Of a DNA stretch of 62,132 nt, positions 53,048 to 61,930 are shown one piece after another. How positions within the stretch are numbered: the stretch's first letter is position 1; each line of letters starts with the position of its first letter. Location: NCBI GenBank assembly GCA_003460745.1, contig QTVU01000015.1, positions 1 to 62,132 on the forward strand, given 5' to 3'. This stretch comes from Firmicutes bacterium AM55-24TS (lineage in GTDB: Bacteria > Bacillota > Clostridia > UBA1381). Position numbers and translations under genes: made by a program. Below the pieces are notes generated by a model. The model was not told the DNA's origin and did no database searches. It saw only the letters and a program-made list of their open reading frames with translations.

Positions 53048-54191
53048 AGATATAATCACTCATTACCGGCTGTAAGCCCTGCTCCTCAATCGCTTTATAC
53101 ACTTCTTCAACGTTTCTCGGGTCTGAAATTTCAAATTGTTCATCACCCTTTTTCTCACCCGAATGACCGCCGATACCAACGTCAACTCCGGCACTTATTT
53201 TTGTAGCGGCAATATTAATAATATTATTTCTGAACCTCTCACATTCACGCGTTGAAATTGTTATGCTCGCAAACGGCATAAATATTCTGTACGCACATAT
53301 TACCTGCAAAAGCTGTGGTTCGTGTACGTCTTTCGGATTGATTTTGTCGTTATTTATAATCGGTCTTAAACGCGGACAAGAAAACGCAATTTCCGCATAC
53401 GGATATTTCTTCTGCAACAAATATGCGTGCATACCCGTTGCGAAAGCGTCTTTTCTGAAATCGTCCAATCCCAAAAGTGCCGCAAATCCCACGCCACGCA
53501 TACCGCCGAGTATCGCTCTTTCCTGTGCATAAAAACGATACGGGAATATCCTTTTGTGTCCCTCAAGGTGCAATGTTTCGTATTTGTCGCTGTTATAGGT
53601 TTCTTGGAATACCGTCACAAAATCTGCACCGCACTTGTGCAGATGTGCGTATTCGTCAGAGTTCATCGGATAAACCTCAACACCGACAACCTTAAAATAT
53701 TTCTTCGCTATTTTACAAGCATTGCCGATATATTCGACGTCTGACATTTTTCGGCTTTCACCTGTCAAAAGTAAAATTTCCTGTAAGCCTGTTTTCGCGA
53801 TTTCCTGCATTTCCTTTTCAATTTCTTCTTCCGAAAGTTTTGCTCGGCGAATTTTGTTATAGCAGTTAAAACCGCAGTAAATACAATAGTTTTCACAGTA
53901 ATTTGCTATGTACAAAGGCGTAAACATCGAAATAGAATTTCCGAAATGTTTTCTTGTTTCAATTTGTGCTCTTTGTGCCATTTCTTCAAGGTGGCTAAGT
54001 GCCGCCGGTGAAAGAAGTGCCGCGAAGTCTTCCGTTGTAAGTACATCGTGAGAAAGTGCATTTTCCACGTCTTTATCCGTATATTTATCATAGTCATACG
54101 CGTCCATAGCCGATATGACTTCATCAAGCAGAGTAGAGTCGATAACCTCCATACCCTCCATATATTCCATATGATTTGTTCTTTCTTTCAT
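53040..54191 (-). CDS. thiH: 2-iminoacetate synthase (radical SAM, tyrosine lyase)
   Basis: Cleaves tyrosine to dehydroglycine (plus p-cresol) for thiazole formation, the anaerobic alternative to ThiO. 383 residues; radical-SAM cluster motif CENYCIYC (CX3CX2C) followed by GFNCYNK, then GLQEILLLTGESRKMSDVEY and the C-terminal ISTRECERFRNNI. ATG with AAAGG 9 nt upstream. Between thiG and thiE. Confidence 0.96.
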   Translation of the reverse strand: MKERTNHMEYMEGMEVIDSTLLDEVISAMDAYDYDKYTDKDVENALSHDVLTTEDFAALLSPAALSHLEEMAQRAQIETRKHFGNSISMFTPLYIANYCENYCIYCGFNCYNKIRRAKLSEEEIEKEMQEIAKTGLQEILLLTGESRKMSDVEYIGNACKIAKKYFKVVGVEVYPMNSDEYAHLHKCGADFVTVFQETYNSDKYETLHLEGHKRIFPYRFYAQERAILGGMRGVGFAALLGLDDFRKDAFATGMHAYLLQKKYPYAEIAFSCPRLRPIINNDKINPKDVHEPQLLQVICAYRIFMPFASITISTRECERFRNNIINIAATKISAGVDVGIGGHSGEKKGDEQFEISDPRNVEEVYKAIEEQGLQPVMSDYIYV

Positions 54192-54209
54192 TTTCGTAAC
54201 CTTTCAAAT

Positions 54210-54983
54210 TTAATCGTGTAAAAATCCCGTAAGCGGCGATGACGCTCTCGCACCCTTTTCAACCACATCACCAAAGCCTGCAAGATACGATTCACGTCCT
54301 GCCTCTATTGCTTTTTTGAATGCCTGTGCCATTTTCGGCACGTCACCGGCTGTCGCAATCGCCGTATTTGCCATAACTGCCGCCGCGCCCATTTCCATTG
54401 CCTCACAAGCCTGTGACGGTCTGCCTATACCTGCATCAACAATAATCGGCAAATCGATTTCGTCAATAAGAATTTTTATAAATTCCTTTGTGCAAAGACC
54501 TTTGTTTGACCCTATCGGTGAGCCTAACGGCATTATACAAGCCGCACCCGCATTTTGTAAATCTCTCGCAAAATTCAAATCGGGATACATATACGGCATT
54601 ACAACAAATCCTTCTTTCGCAAGAATTTCAGTCGCTTTCAAAGTTTCGTAATTATCAGGCAAAAGATATTTAGTGTCCCTTATTGCCTCAATTTTTATAA
54701 AGTCACCGCAGCCTGTTTCTCTTGCAAGTCTTGCAATTCTTACTGCCTCATCGGCATTTCTCGCACCGGAGGTATTCGGCAAAAGCGTTACGCCCTTTGG
54801 TATGTAATCAAGTATATTCGCAACGTCACCGCCTGCGGCACGTCTTAGGGCAAGAGTTATAATCTCCGCTCCGGCATTTTCAACCGCCGCTTTTATAAGT
54901 TCAAGCGAATACTTTCCCGAGCCCAAAATAAATCGTGATGTAAATTCGTGTCCGTTTAAAATTAATTTATCTTCTTTGTTCAT
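54210..54983 (-). CDS. thiG: Thiazole synthase
   Basis: Assembles thiazole phosphate from DXP, dehydroglycine and ThiS-thiocarboxylate. 257 residues, TIM barrel: [51 protein letters not shown] with the catalytic lysine, and [22 protein letters not shown] start, 3 nt after the thiF stop. Confidence 0.97.
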   Translation of the reverse strand: MNKEDKLILNGHEFTSRFILGSGKYSLELIKAAVENAGAEIITLALRRAAGGDVANILDYIPKGVTLLPNTSGARNADEAVRIARLARETGCGDFIKIEAIRDTKYLLPDNYETLKATEILAKEGFVVMPYMYPDLNFARDLQNAGAACIMPLGSPIGSNKGLCTKEFIKILIDEIDLPIIVDAGIGRPSQACEAMEMGAAAVMANTAIATAGDVPKMAQAFKKAIEAGRESYLAGFGDVVEKGARASSPLTGFLHD

Positions 54984-54986
54984 TTA

Positions 54987-55619
54987 TTAAACCTCTTTCT
55001 CTCCTATTAAAAGTCTTAAAATCATATTTGCCTCATGTGCGGCACATATTGCCACTCTCGGTGCGACAAGTGCAAGTCCGTCATTCATATCACTTTCAGC
55101 GTCCCCGCATAAATAAAATCTGTCGTTTATTTTTCGCGTAACAATTGTGTTTGAACTGCCGAAACCCGCCATACCGGAACCCGATACAATTTTAGTGTCC
55201 CCACATTCAGACAAGATACTGTTTACAAGCATTGCTTTGTTTTCAGCCTTATCAAAAGCCTCACACACTATTTTATATCCGCCGAATATTTCAGCGGCAT
55301 TGTCTTCGTTTACTTTAACGCATTGCGACGTTATTTCGATAAACGGATTAAACCTTTTAATATTCTTTGTAAGCGCGTCTGTTTTCAGTGTTCCCAAATC
55401 TGCTATATCGTACTGTTGCCTGTTCAGGTTTGTAATATCCACTTTGTCAAAATCCACAAGGTGCAAATGTCCCACACCGGCTCTTGCAAGATACATTGCA
55501 ATATTTGAGCCGAGTCCGCCAAGACCGGCTATTGCAACAGACGAATGACTTAATATATTATATATTCTTTCGCCGTGACGCTGTTTTAAGGCATTTTCGT
55601 ATTCTTCAAAAGTAATCAT
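54987..55619 (-). CDS. thiF: ThiS adenylyltransferase
   Basis: 210 residues, E1-like fold: VAIAGLGGLGSNIAMYLARA nucleotide-binding motif and HLHLVDFDKVDITNLNRQQY. Activates the ThiS C-terminus by adenylation before sulfur transfer. It lacks the longer C-terminal extension of E. coli ThiF, typical of the clostridial form. Four nt behind thiS. Confidence 0.93.
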   Translation of the reverse strand: MITFEEYENALKQRHGERIYNILSHSSVAIAGLGGLGSNIAMYLARAGVGHLHLVDFDKVDITNLNRQQYDIADLGTLKTDALTKNIKRFNPFIEITSQCVKVNEDNAAEIFGGYKIVCEAFDKAENKAMLVNSILSECGDTKIVSGSGMAGFGSSNTIVTRKINDRFYLCGDAESDMNDGLALVAPRVAICAAHEANMILRLLIGEKEV

Positions 55620-55622
55620 AAA

Positions 55623-55814
55623 TCAACCGCCTCCCACAAAGCTCACAACTTCAATTTTATCACCGTCATTCAAAACGGTTTTATCATAATCAGATTTTTT
55701 GATTATTTCGCCGTTAATTTCAACCGCTATTCTGTCACGTCTGAAACCGCTGTTTTCAAGCAAGACGCTAAGACTTTTGCAGTTTTTCGTTTCTTTACCG
55801 TTCACATTAATCAT
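55623..55814 (-). CDS. thiS: Sulfur carrier protein ThiS
   Basis: 63 residues, ubiquitin-like, ending in VVSFVGGG with the diglycine that becomes the thiocarboxylate. ATG at 55814 with AGGAGG 9 nt upstream; a TTG 9 nt earlier is rejected. First gene of the operon, directly behind an HMP-PP riboswitch. Confidence 0.95.
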   Translation of the reverse strand: MINVNGKETKNCKSLSVLLENSGFRRDRIAVEINGEIIKKSDYDKTVLNDGDKIEVVSFVGGG

Positions 55815-55844
55815 AAAGAACAACCTCCTTTTTTATTTTAAAAA

Positions 55845-55910
55845 CAAAAAAGGTTACACAAAGAAGTACTACACCCTGTAAGGTGGTGTACCCCTTTGTG
55901 TAACCTTAGG
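55845..55910 (-). promoter_or_regulatory. HMP-PP riboswitch (thiS motif), terminator-embedded aptamer
   Basis: Outer stem AAGGTTACACAAAG (RNA 5' arm, 55894-55907) pairs perfectly with CTTTGTGTAACCTT (55850-55863) and is followed by TTTTTG, i.e. an intrinsic terminator. Its apical part contains GGGGTACACC ... TTACAGGGTGTA, a second stem with conserved-looking bulges. A ligand-binding aptamer inside a terminator directly before thiS is the published layout of HMP-PP riboswitches (thiS motif, Firmicutes). No TPP-riboswitch signature is present. Confidence 0.8.
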
Positions 55911-55926
55911 TTTCACTTTGTTTGAT

Positions 55927-55955
55927 ATTTTAGCACAAATCAATGATATTGTCAA
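55927..55955 (-). promoter_or_regulatory. Sigma-A promoter of the thi operon
   Basis: TTGACA (55950-55955), 17-bp spacer, TAAAAT (55927-55932). Transcription starts about 12 nt before the riboswitch stem. The -35 overlaps the end of the 71-residue ORF. Confidence 0.87.
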
Positions 55956-56167
55956 GCATTACTTTTCTTGTATTCAAGCAGTAAATTACGAAGTTTTGCC
56001 GCTTGCTTTGCACTGTTTTCCGCAAAATCATAAAAAGCCTGTTTTGCTTTGTCGTTGTCCTCCGTCAAATCGGCATAGCTTTGAAAATCTCTTACCGCCT
56101 CCATAGAATTTTCCCACGCCCTTAATAATCTGTCATACGTTGTTATTTTAATCTGTCTGTGACACAT
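55952..56167 (-). CDS. Small hypothetical protein (71 aa)
   Basis: Helical, charged, no family recognised. Begins MCHRQIKITTYDRLLRAWEN and ends KLRNLLLEYKKSNA. Start supported by AGGAG 8 nt before the ATG. Located between niaR and the thi operon; its last codons carry the thi promoter -35 box. Its amphipathic helices could form a small bundle; no function proposed. Confidence 0.7.
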   Translation of the reverse strand: MCHRQIKITTYDRLLRAWENSMEAVRDFQSYADLTEDNDKAKQAFYDFAENSAKQAAKLRNLLLEYKKSNA

Positions 56168-56222
56168 AATTTTATCTCCTTTCGATTACATTATAGTTTA
56201 TTATAACCGAAAAAGAAATATT

Positions 56223-56735
56223 TTATATTTCCGGTGCAAGATAATTCTTCTTTGCAAGTGCCTTTTCAATAAGGTCAAGTGTTTCCTCACTGTCGGCTTT
56301 TACTGTATGATAGTGATACCCCGACGTTATATTCATAAGTGCCGATGATTTACCGCTGACAAGTCCGTCTATACATTGCTGAACATTTCTTCTTGACGCG
56401 ACGTTAAGTTTAGCCTCGATTTTTCCGTAAACTCTGTGCCACACAAACACATCAACAACAGTTCCGCCTATATCGACAATCGTTGTAAGCTCATCTTCCG
56501 TTTGGTCGTTCGTATGATATACCTTAAACACTCTCGTATGTGCCGCCACATCATTTATCACATATCCCTTGTTGGTAGATAAAATTTCATATCCTGCCGC
56601 CTTTAAAAGTGCTATATCCTGTACGATAACCTGTCTTGAAACGTCAAGTTCTTTTGCAAGCATACTTCCTGACATTGCTTCATCATTTGTGGTTATAAGT
56701 CTTACAATTTCCTGTCGTCTTTCGACTGCGTTCAT
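56223..56735 (-). CDS. niaR: NiaR-type transcriptional repressor of NAD biosynthesis (HTH plus 3H domain)
   Basis: About 170 residues: N-terminal winged HTH (GSMLAKELDVSRQVIVQDIA) and a C-terminal 3H domain with histidines in AAHTRVFKVYH, VWHRVYG and GYHYHTV, which in NiaR binds nicotinate with a metal ion. Represses NAD synthesis and salvage genes. ATG at 56735 or GTG at 56747 are both possible; neither has ideal ribosome-binding spacing. Last gene of nadA-nadB-nadC-niaR; operator candidate at 59845-59865. Confidence 0.93.
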   Translation of the reverse strand: MNAVERRQEIVRLITTNDEAMSGSMLAKELDVSRQVIVQDIALLKAAGYEILSTNKGYVINDVAAHTRVFKVYHTNDQTEDELTTIVDIGGTVVDVFVWHRVYGKIEAKLNVASRRNVQQCIDGLVSGKSSALMNITSGYHYHTVKADSEETLDLIEKALAKKNYLAPEI

Positions 56736-56756
56736 ATTAAGTCCCACAACCTTTCT

Positions 56757-57608
56757 TTAAATTGCGTGAAGATTTTTTAATGACAAATCAAGAATCGGTG
56801 ACGAATGAGTAAGCGCACCGCTTGAAATATAGTCAACTCCTATATCAACAAGTCTTTCAACATTTTCTTTTGTCACGTTGCCACTGCACTCCGTTTCAGC
56901 TTTTCCGCTGACAAGTTTAACAGCCTCTTTCATATCTTCAACGCTCATATTATCAAGCATTATTATATCCGCACCTGCGTCAAGTGCCTCTTTAAGCATA
57001 TCAATATTTTCAACTTCAATTTCAATCTTTCTTACAAACGGTGCATATTCCTTTGCCATTTGCACAGCCTCTTTAACTCCGCCTGCAGCACCGATATGAT
57101 TGTCCTTTAAAAGTATTCCGTCACTCAGATTATATCTGTGGTTATATCCTCCACCTACTTTTACCGCGTATTTTTCAAATACACGCATATTCGGTGTGGT
57201 TTTTCTTGTATCAAGAAGTTTTGTTTTACTGCCTTTTAAAAGGTCGGCTATTGAACGTGTATATGTCGCAATACCGCTCATTCTTTGAAGATAATTAAGT
57301 GCCGTTCTTTCGCCCGAAAGAAGCACGCGTATATCACCTCTTACAACGCCGATTTTATCACCGTTCTTTACAGTGTCACCGTCTTTTTTTGTAAAAGTAA
57401 CTTCTGTTTTGCTGTCAAGCAATTCAAATGTTCTCTTAAAAACGTCAAGTCCTGCGATAACGCCGTCCTGCTTACAAATAAGCTCAACTTCACCAAGCTG
57501 ATATTCACGCATTACCGAATTTGTTGTAATATCTTCACTTGTAATATCCTCTCTTAACGCACTCAAAATAAGCTCGTCCGCATTAAGCGCCATTGTTATA
57601 TTATTCAT
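56757..57608 (-). CDS. nadC: Nicotinate-nucleotide pyrophosphorylase (quinolinate phosphoribosyltransferase)
   Basis: Forms nicotinate mononucleotide from quinolinate and PRPP. 283 residues, with GERTALNYLQRMSGIATYTR, LLDTRKTTPNMRVFEKYAVK, GGGYNHRYNLSDGILLKDNH and DIIMLDNMS. ATG overlaps the nadB stop by 8 nt. Confidence 0.97.
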   Translation of the reverse strand: MNNITMALNADELILSALREDITSEDITTNSVMREYQLGEVELICKQDGVIAGLDVFKRTFELLDSKTEVTFTKKDGDTVKNGDKIGVVRGDIRVLLSGERTALNYLQRMSGIATYTRSIADLLKGSKTKLLDTRKTTPNMRVFEKYAVKVGGGYNHRYNLSDGILLKDNHIGAAGGVKEAVQMAKEYAPFVRKIEIEVENIDMLKEALDAGADIIMLDNMSVEDMKEAVKLVSGKAETECSGNVTKENVERLVDIGVDYISSGALTHSSPILDLSLKNLHAI

Positions 57609-58872
57609 GTTTCTTTCTCTCCCTTTCTATCTCCTCAAGAATTTCATCTTTGTACTTGTCTTTGTAATTCTTATATAAATCCTTATCTATCGTAACTTCT
57701 CTGCCACTTGTCTTACTGTATGTTTCAATCATACGTTTTGCCGCACGTTTTGCAAAAACAAGGCTTTCAAGAAGTGAATTGCTTGCAAGACGATTTTTGC
57801 CGTGAACACCGTTGCACGCCGTTTCACCGACTGCATACAGTCTGTCCATTGACGTCTTGCTGTATTTATCAACGTCGATACCACCCATAAAATAATGCTG
57901 TGACGGCACAACGGGAATACATTCTTTTGTAACGTCATAACCTTCTTCAAGGCAATGCTTGTATATATTTGGGAAATGGCTTTTTATCATTTCGGTAGGA
58001 ATAGGCTTCATAGAAAGCCATACATACGGTTTATTATCCTTTTTCATTTCCTCCTGTATTGCTTTTGCGACAACATCACGAGGTAAAAGCTCATCAACAA
58101 ATCGTTCCATATGTGAGTTAAAAAGCACCGCTCCCTCACCTCTGACAGATTCGGAAATAAGAAATCTTCTGCCTTTCTTTGTTGAATAAAGCGTTGTCGG
58201 GTGTATTTGAATGTAATCAATATTTTGAAGTTTTATATTGTGGTTAAGCGCTATCGCAAGCGAATCACCCGTAAGGTGTCTGTAATTTGTCGAGTGCTTG
58301 TAAAGACCGCCGATACCGCCTGTTGCAAACACTGTAAAATCAGCTTGAATATCAATATATTTGCCGTCCTTGCCGTAACCGATTATACCGAAACATTCAT
58401 TATTTTCTTCGATTATATCAACCATTGTGAAGTTTTCGATAATCGTTACGTTGTCAAGCTCCTTTACCGCCGTCAAAAGATGTGATGTAATTTCCTTACC
58501 TGTTATATCTTCGTGAAACAGTATTCTTGACGTAGAGTGTGCGCCCTCTTTTGTGTACGCAAATTCACCGTTTTCCTTTTCAAAACGCACTCCGTATCCT
58601 ACAAGGTCATTTATAACGTCCCTTGACGAACGAATCATTATATCAACCGATTCTTTGTTGTTCTCATAGTGACCGGCACGCATTGTGTCCTCAAAATAAC
58701 TGTCATAATCGTTTTCGTCTTTCAAAACGCATATTCCGCCCTGTGCCAAAAACGAATCGCTTTTATCATCGTCAGCCTTTGTCACCATTACTATTTTTTT
58801 ATCACGAGGAAGATTAAGCGCACAATAAAGTCCGCTAACGCCTGTTCCTACGATGACTATATCTGTTTTCAT
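57601..58872 (-). CDS. nadB: L-aspartate oxidase
   Basis: Oxidises L-aspartate to iminoaspartate, using fumarate as acceptor in anaerobes. 423 residues, shorter than the roughly 530-residue E. coli enzyme because the C-terminal helical domain is reduced, as in other Clostridia. FAD motif VIVGTGVSGLYCALNL, SFLAQGGICVLKDEND, HSTSRILFHEDITGKEI, VRGEGAVLFN and GGIDVDKYSKTS. ATG start 11 nt behind nadA; overlaps nadC. Confidence 0.95.
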   Translation of the reverse strand: MKTDIVIVGTGVSGLYCALNLPRDKKIVMVTKADDDKSDSFLAQGGICVLKDENDYDSYFEDTMRAGHYENNKESVDIMIRSSRDVINDLVGYGVRFEKENGEFAYTKEGAHSTSRILFHEDITGKEITSHLLTAVKELDNVTIIENFTMVDIIEENNECFGIIGYGKDGKYIDIQADFTVFATGGIGGLYKHSTNYRHLTGDSLAIALNHNIKLQNIDYIQIHPTTLYSTKKGRRFLISESVRGEGAVLFNSHMERFVDELLPRDVVAKAIQEEMKKDNKPYVWLSMKPIPTEMIKSHFPNIYKHCLEEGYDVTKECIPVVPSQHYFMGGIDVDKYSKTSMDRLYAVGETACNGVHGKNRLASNSLLESLVFAKRAAKRMIETYSKTSGREVTIDKDLYKNYKDKYKDEILEEIERERKKHE

Positions 58873-58883
58873 ATGTATTCTCC

Positions 58884-59792
58884 TTATTTTGCCATTTCAA
58901 GCATTTTATCAAGCGGCACAAGTGACTTTAATCTTGTTTCGTCGCTTACATGCACTTCGTTTTCACCTGTTTTTAAAACGTGACAGACTTTTTCGACTGT
59001 GTTTAGTTTCATATTAGGGCAAAAATGTTTTGTACCTGCAAAGTAGAATTTCTTATTCGGATTTTTTGTTCTAAGTTCATAGCCCACTCCGCTTTCTGTA
59101 CAGATTATAAATTCTTCATTGTCGCTTTCAGTTGCGTAATTTATGATACCCGATGTACTTCCTATGTAGTCGGCAAGGTCAAGCACTTCCTGTTTACATT
59201 CCGGGTGTGCAAGCACAAGTGCCTTCGGATATTTTTCTTTTATAGCCTTTAGATTGTCGGCTGTCATTGAAACATGAACGTGGCAAAAACCTTTGTTTAG
59301 TATAATGTTCTTTTCAGGTATCTGCTTTGCAACGTGTCTGCCGAGATTTTCGTCAGGAATAAAGAAGATGTTTTTATTCGGCAATGATTTTACAATCTTA
59401 ACCGCATTTGATGAAGTTACGCAAACATCACTGTGACACTTTAATTCGGCGGTTGAATTTATATAGCATACAACCGCAAGGTCATCATACTTTCCACGCA
59501 TTTCTTCGATTTTCTCAACTTGTGCCATATGCGCCATAGGACAATCTGCCGACATATCCGGCATTAAAACAGTTTTGTTCGGGTTAAGAATTTTCGCGCT
59601 TTCGCCCATAAACGACACACCGCAGAAAACGATAGTCTTTGCGTCAACCTCTCTTGCCACTTTTGCCAAATAGTAAGAGTCACCGATATAGTCAGCTATT
59701 TCCTGCACTTCATCATTAACATAATAATGAGCAAGAATTACAGCATTTTTCTCTTTCTTCAGTTGCTCGATTTCTTTTACAAGTTCATTCAT
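58884..59792 (-). CDS. nadA: Quinolinate synthase
   Basis: Condenses iminoaspartate with DHAP using a [4Fe-4S] cluster. 302 residues: NAVILAHYYVNDEVQEIADY, FCGVSFMGESAKILNP and HPECKQEVLDLADYIGSTS with cluster/active-site residues, CPNMKLNTVEK. ATG at 59792 with AAGGGG 10 nt upstream; an apparent N-terminal extension would run through the promoter and is rejected. First gene of nadABC-niaR. Confidence 0.96.
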   Translation of the reverse strand: MNELVKEIEQLKKEKNAVILAHYYVNDEVQEIADYIGDSYYLAKVAREVDAKTIVFCGVSFMGESAKILNPNKTVLMPDMSADCPMAHMAQVEKIEEMRGKYDDLAVVCYINSTAELKCHSDVCVTSSNAVKIVKSLPNKNIFFIPDENLGRHVAKQIPEKNIILNKGFCHVHVSMTADNLKAIKEKYPKALVLAHPECKQEVLDLADYIGSTSGIINYATESDNEEFIICTESGVGYELRTKNPNKKFYFAGTKHFCPNMKLNTVEKVCHVLKTGENEVHVSDETRLKSLVPLDKMLEMAK

Positions 59793-59826
59793 AACATATA
59801 AACCCCTTATATAATTTATTTTTAAC

Positions 59827-59855
59827 AGTATAGCACTTATCATTACACCTGTAAA
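59827..59855 (-). promoter_or_regulatory. Sigma-A promoter of nadABC-niaR
   Basis: TTTACA (59850-59855), 17-bp spacer, TATACT (59827-59832). Confidence 0.8.
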
Positions 59856-59865
59856 GACACCTGTA
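59845..59865. promoter_or_regulatory. Probable NiaR operator: two ACACCTGTA repeats
   Basis: Direct repeats ACACCTGTA at 59845-59853 and 59857-59865 (12-bp period) cover the nadA -35 box. NiaR, encoded at the end of this operon, is the expected ligand-responsive repressor; the assignment rests on position. Confidence 0.65.
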
Positions 59866-59885
59866 TAAACAATGTGAAAAACATA

Positions 59886-59920
59886 CAAAAAAACGACAGC
59901 TTTTAACACTGTCGTTTGAT
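59886..59920 (-). terminator. Intrinsic terminator of the polysaccharide cluster
   Basis: ACGACAG / CTGTCGT hairpin with TTTTTTTG on the minus strand; it overlaps the last codons of the pyruvyl transferase gene. Confidence 0.85.
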
Positions 59921-60885
59921 GTATTCGTCAAATCTTTTTATATGATTTTCGGCTGATTTTATTATATTACCGTCTAATTTATAAGGTACTGCATTTAAAA
60001 TACTTCTCAAAACTTCGTCCGTATCAATATTGTTCACATCATATATTTTACCGCTGTAACCTATTTCGTCAAGTGCATTTTTTGTCTTATCAGAATACGC
60101 AATCGGCACAACAGGTATGCCCATTCTGATTGCCAGTATAGTCGAATGAAAACGTATTCCCAAAATTGCTCCGCAACGCTTGATATTTTTCAACATATCA
60201 TTTATATCTGTGTATCGTATAATTTCGGTCATATGTTTATTTTTCATAATACCGTAAACTTGATTTGCCACCGAAACATCATCTTCCAAGCCTGTATTAA
60301 AACACAAAAGACAAACATTTCTGCCTGTTTCGTTAATAAATCTGTCCGCAATTTCTGCCAACAAATTTATATCCGCACTCTTATGCACGCTTATCCCAAG
60401 TGCATTTTCACTATGCACATTCGGTATCATTCCGTCACTTAACGACAGCACCATATCGGGATATTTTCCGCATTTTACATTCGGTATATTCTTCGTTATA
60501 TATCATACGAATATCTGTCACGCACCGTCACAAAGTCATATCCGCTGATTTGCTTTTGTATAACTTTTTCGGCAACGCGATTAACAAAACCGCTTATATT
60601 GCAGTTTATAACGGCTCTGTTTTTTGAATACCGTTTTTCGCGGTAGATATCACGCATACGATAAGCTATACCTTTGTTGTTGTGTATCAAAAATCCCGAG
60701 CCTGTCACTTTTAAATAACAGTCAAAACCGCTTTTTTCTTCAGTATATTCGGCAATATCAAGTTTGGGAGATGTTATATACAGCTTGTGTTCTTTAAGTC
60801 CGTCAGCCGCAAGATACAGCATAAGGTCGTCGCCGAAATTACCGTCAATATATCCGTCAAGCAAAATCCTCAATCTTTTACTCAT
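59903..60885 (-). pseudogene. Polysaccharide pyruvyl transferase (CsaB-like), interrupted by a frameshift
   Basis: Two adjacent frames form one protein of about 327 residues. The first (60496-60885) has the N-terminal GNFGDDL motif and ends at FVTVRDRYSYD. The second continues at about 60490 (TKNIPNVKCGKYPDMVLSLS) to 59903 and contains GIRFHSTILAIRMGIPVVPI. One extra base (or loss of one TA unit of a TATATA run near 60488-60493) restores the frame. CsaB-type enzymes add ketal pyruvate to secondary wall polysaccharide, the ligand of SLH domains. Preceded by a GT2 gene 4 nt away. Confidence 0.82.
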
Positions 60886-60888
60886 TCC

Positions 60889-61869
60889 TTAAGCTTCCCA
60901 TCTCCACGCATACAAAGACGCAACTTTCATTCGCCATCTTAGAGGAAAAATCAGCAATGCAAGGAAAAACGCCTTATGTTTGATACTGCATTTTCGTGTA
61001 AGCGCGGACTTTAAATATTTTCTGTAAACATGGCTTGTCATAACTCTGTATGCCGATTCATATGATAATTTTGCACATCGTCCTATATTATATGTAACAA
61101 TCATTGACGCAGTAAATGACACTGCCTTTTTCATTTCAGGCTCTGCCTCTGCCATATAGTCAATGAACAAATCGCATATCGCCGCCAATCTTCGCTCGCC
61201 GTTGCTTACATTATGAAAATGACTTGTTTCATACTGATAGTAATTATAATAAGGCTCGGAAATAAAGCAAACTTTTTTTAAACAGCTAAGCATCTTTAAA
61301 TTAAACATTAAGTCTTCTGAAAAATATTTCTTTGTATCGCAGAATTTCAAGTTGTTTTCCTCAAGAAAACTTCTTCGTATAAGTTTGTTACAAATTTCAT
61401 AACTGTGATAGCACGTTGAAAAATATTTATCGGCATACTCGCCCTTATCCTCAACGATAACTGTCTTGTCCAGTGGTTTAAGCTGAATTTTTCTTGTTCT
61501 GTCGGGATATATGTCATATAAATTACACTGCACCATATCAGCATTTTCCTTTTCGGCTTTTTCATACATTTTTTCAAGCATACATTCCTCTATTGTGTCG
61601 TCAGCGTCAACAAATGCAATATATTTACCGTTTGCAACAGGCATTCCGTTATTTCTTGCATATCCTTGACCGTAATTAAGGTGAGAAATAATTTTTAATC
61701 TATCGTCATTTATACCTTTTAATACCTTCAAAGTGCTGTCGTCCGAACCGTCATTTACCGCTATCACTTCGATATTGGCAAGCGTTTGATTAAGCACGCT
61801 GTTTATACATCTTCCTACTGTTTTTTCACAATTATATACAGGTATTATCACACTAACTGCTGTTTCCAT
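60889..61869 (-). CDS. Family 2 glycosyltransferase
   Basis: 326 residues, GT-A fold: SVIIPVYNCEKTVGRCINSV, VIAVNDGSDDSTLKVL, and the DxD-containing YIAFVDADDTIEECML. The C-terminal part carries basic and aromatic helices that may contact membrane. Adds a sugar to a cell-surface polysaccharide; donor and acceptor unknown. ATG at 61869 with GGAGG 7 nt upstream; an open extension upstream contains its promoter and is rejected. Confidence 0.92.
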   Translation of the reverse strand: METAVSVIIPVYNCEKTVGRCINSVLNQTLANIEVIAVNDGSDDSTLKVLKGINDDRLKIISHLNYGQGYARNNGMPVANGKYIAFVDADDTIEECMLEKMYEKAEKENADMVQCNLYDIYPDRTRKIQLKPLDKTVIVEDKGEYADKYFSTCYHSYEICNKLIRRSFLEENNLKFCDTKKYFSEDLMFNLKMLSCLKKVCFISEPYYNYYQYETSHFHNVSNGERRLAAICDLFIDYMAEAEPEMKKAVSFTASMIVTYNIGRCAKLSYESAYRVMTSHVYRKYLKSALTRKCSIKHKAFFLALLIFPLRWRMKVASLYAWRWEA

Positions 61870-61898
61870 ACTTTCCTCCGTTCCCGTTTGTTCTATTA

Positions 61899-61927
61899 AT
61901 AATATCATAAACATATTTTTTTGTAAA
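61899..61927 (-). promoter_or_regulatory. Sigma-A promoter of the GT2 / pyruvyl transferase genes
   Basis: TTTACA (61922-61927), 17-bp spacer, TATTAT (61899-61904). Confidence 0.7.
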
Positions 61928-61930
61928 TAC

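Noticed and set aside
55845..55910. TPP riboswitch before thiS
   Set aside because: The element is too short and lacks the conserved TPP signatures such as CUGAGA; the terminator-embedded form fits the HMP-PP class better.
57601..58872. Truncated nadB because of its 423-residue length
   Set aside because: All catalytic and FAD motifs are present and the overlap with nadC is natural; short forms are usual in Clostridia.
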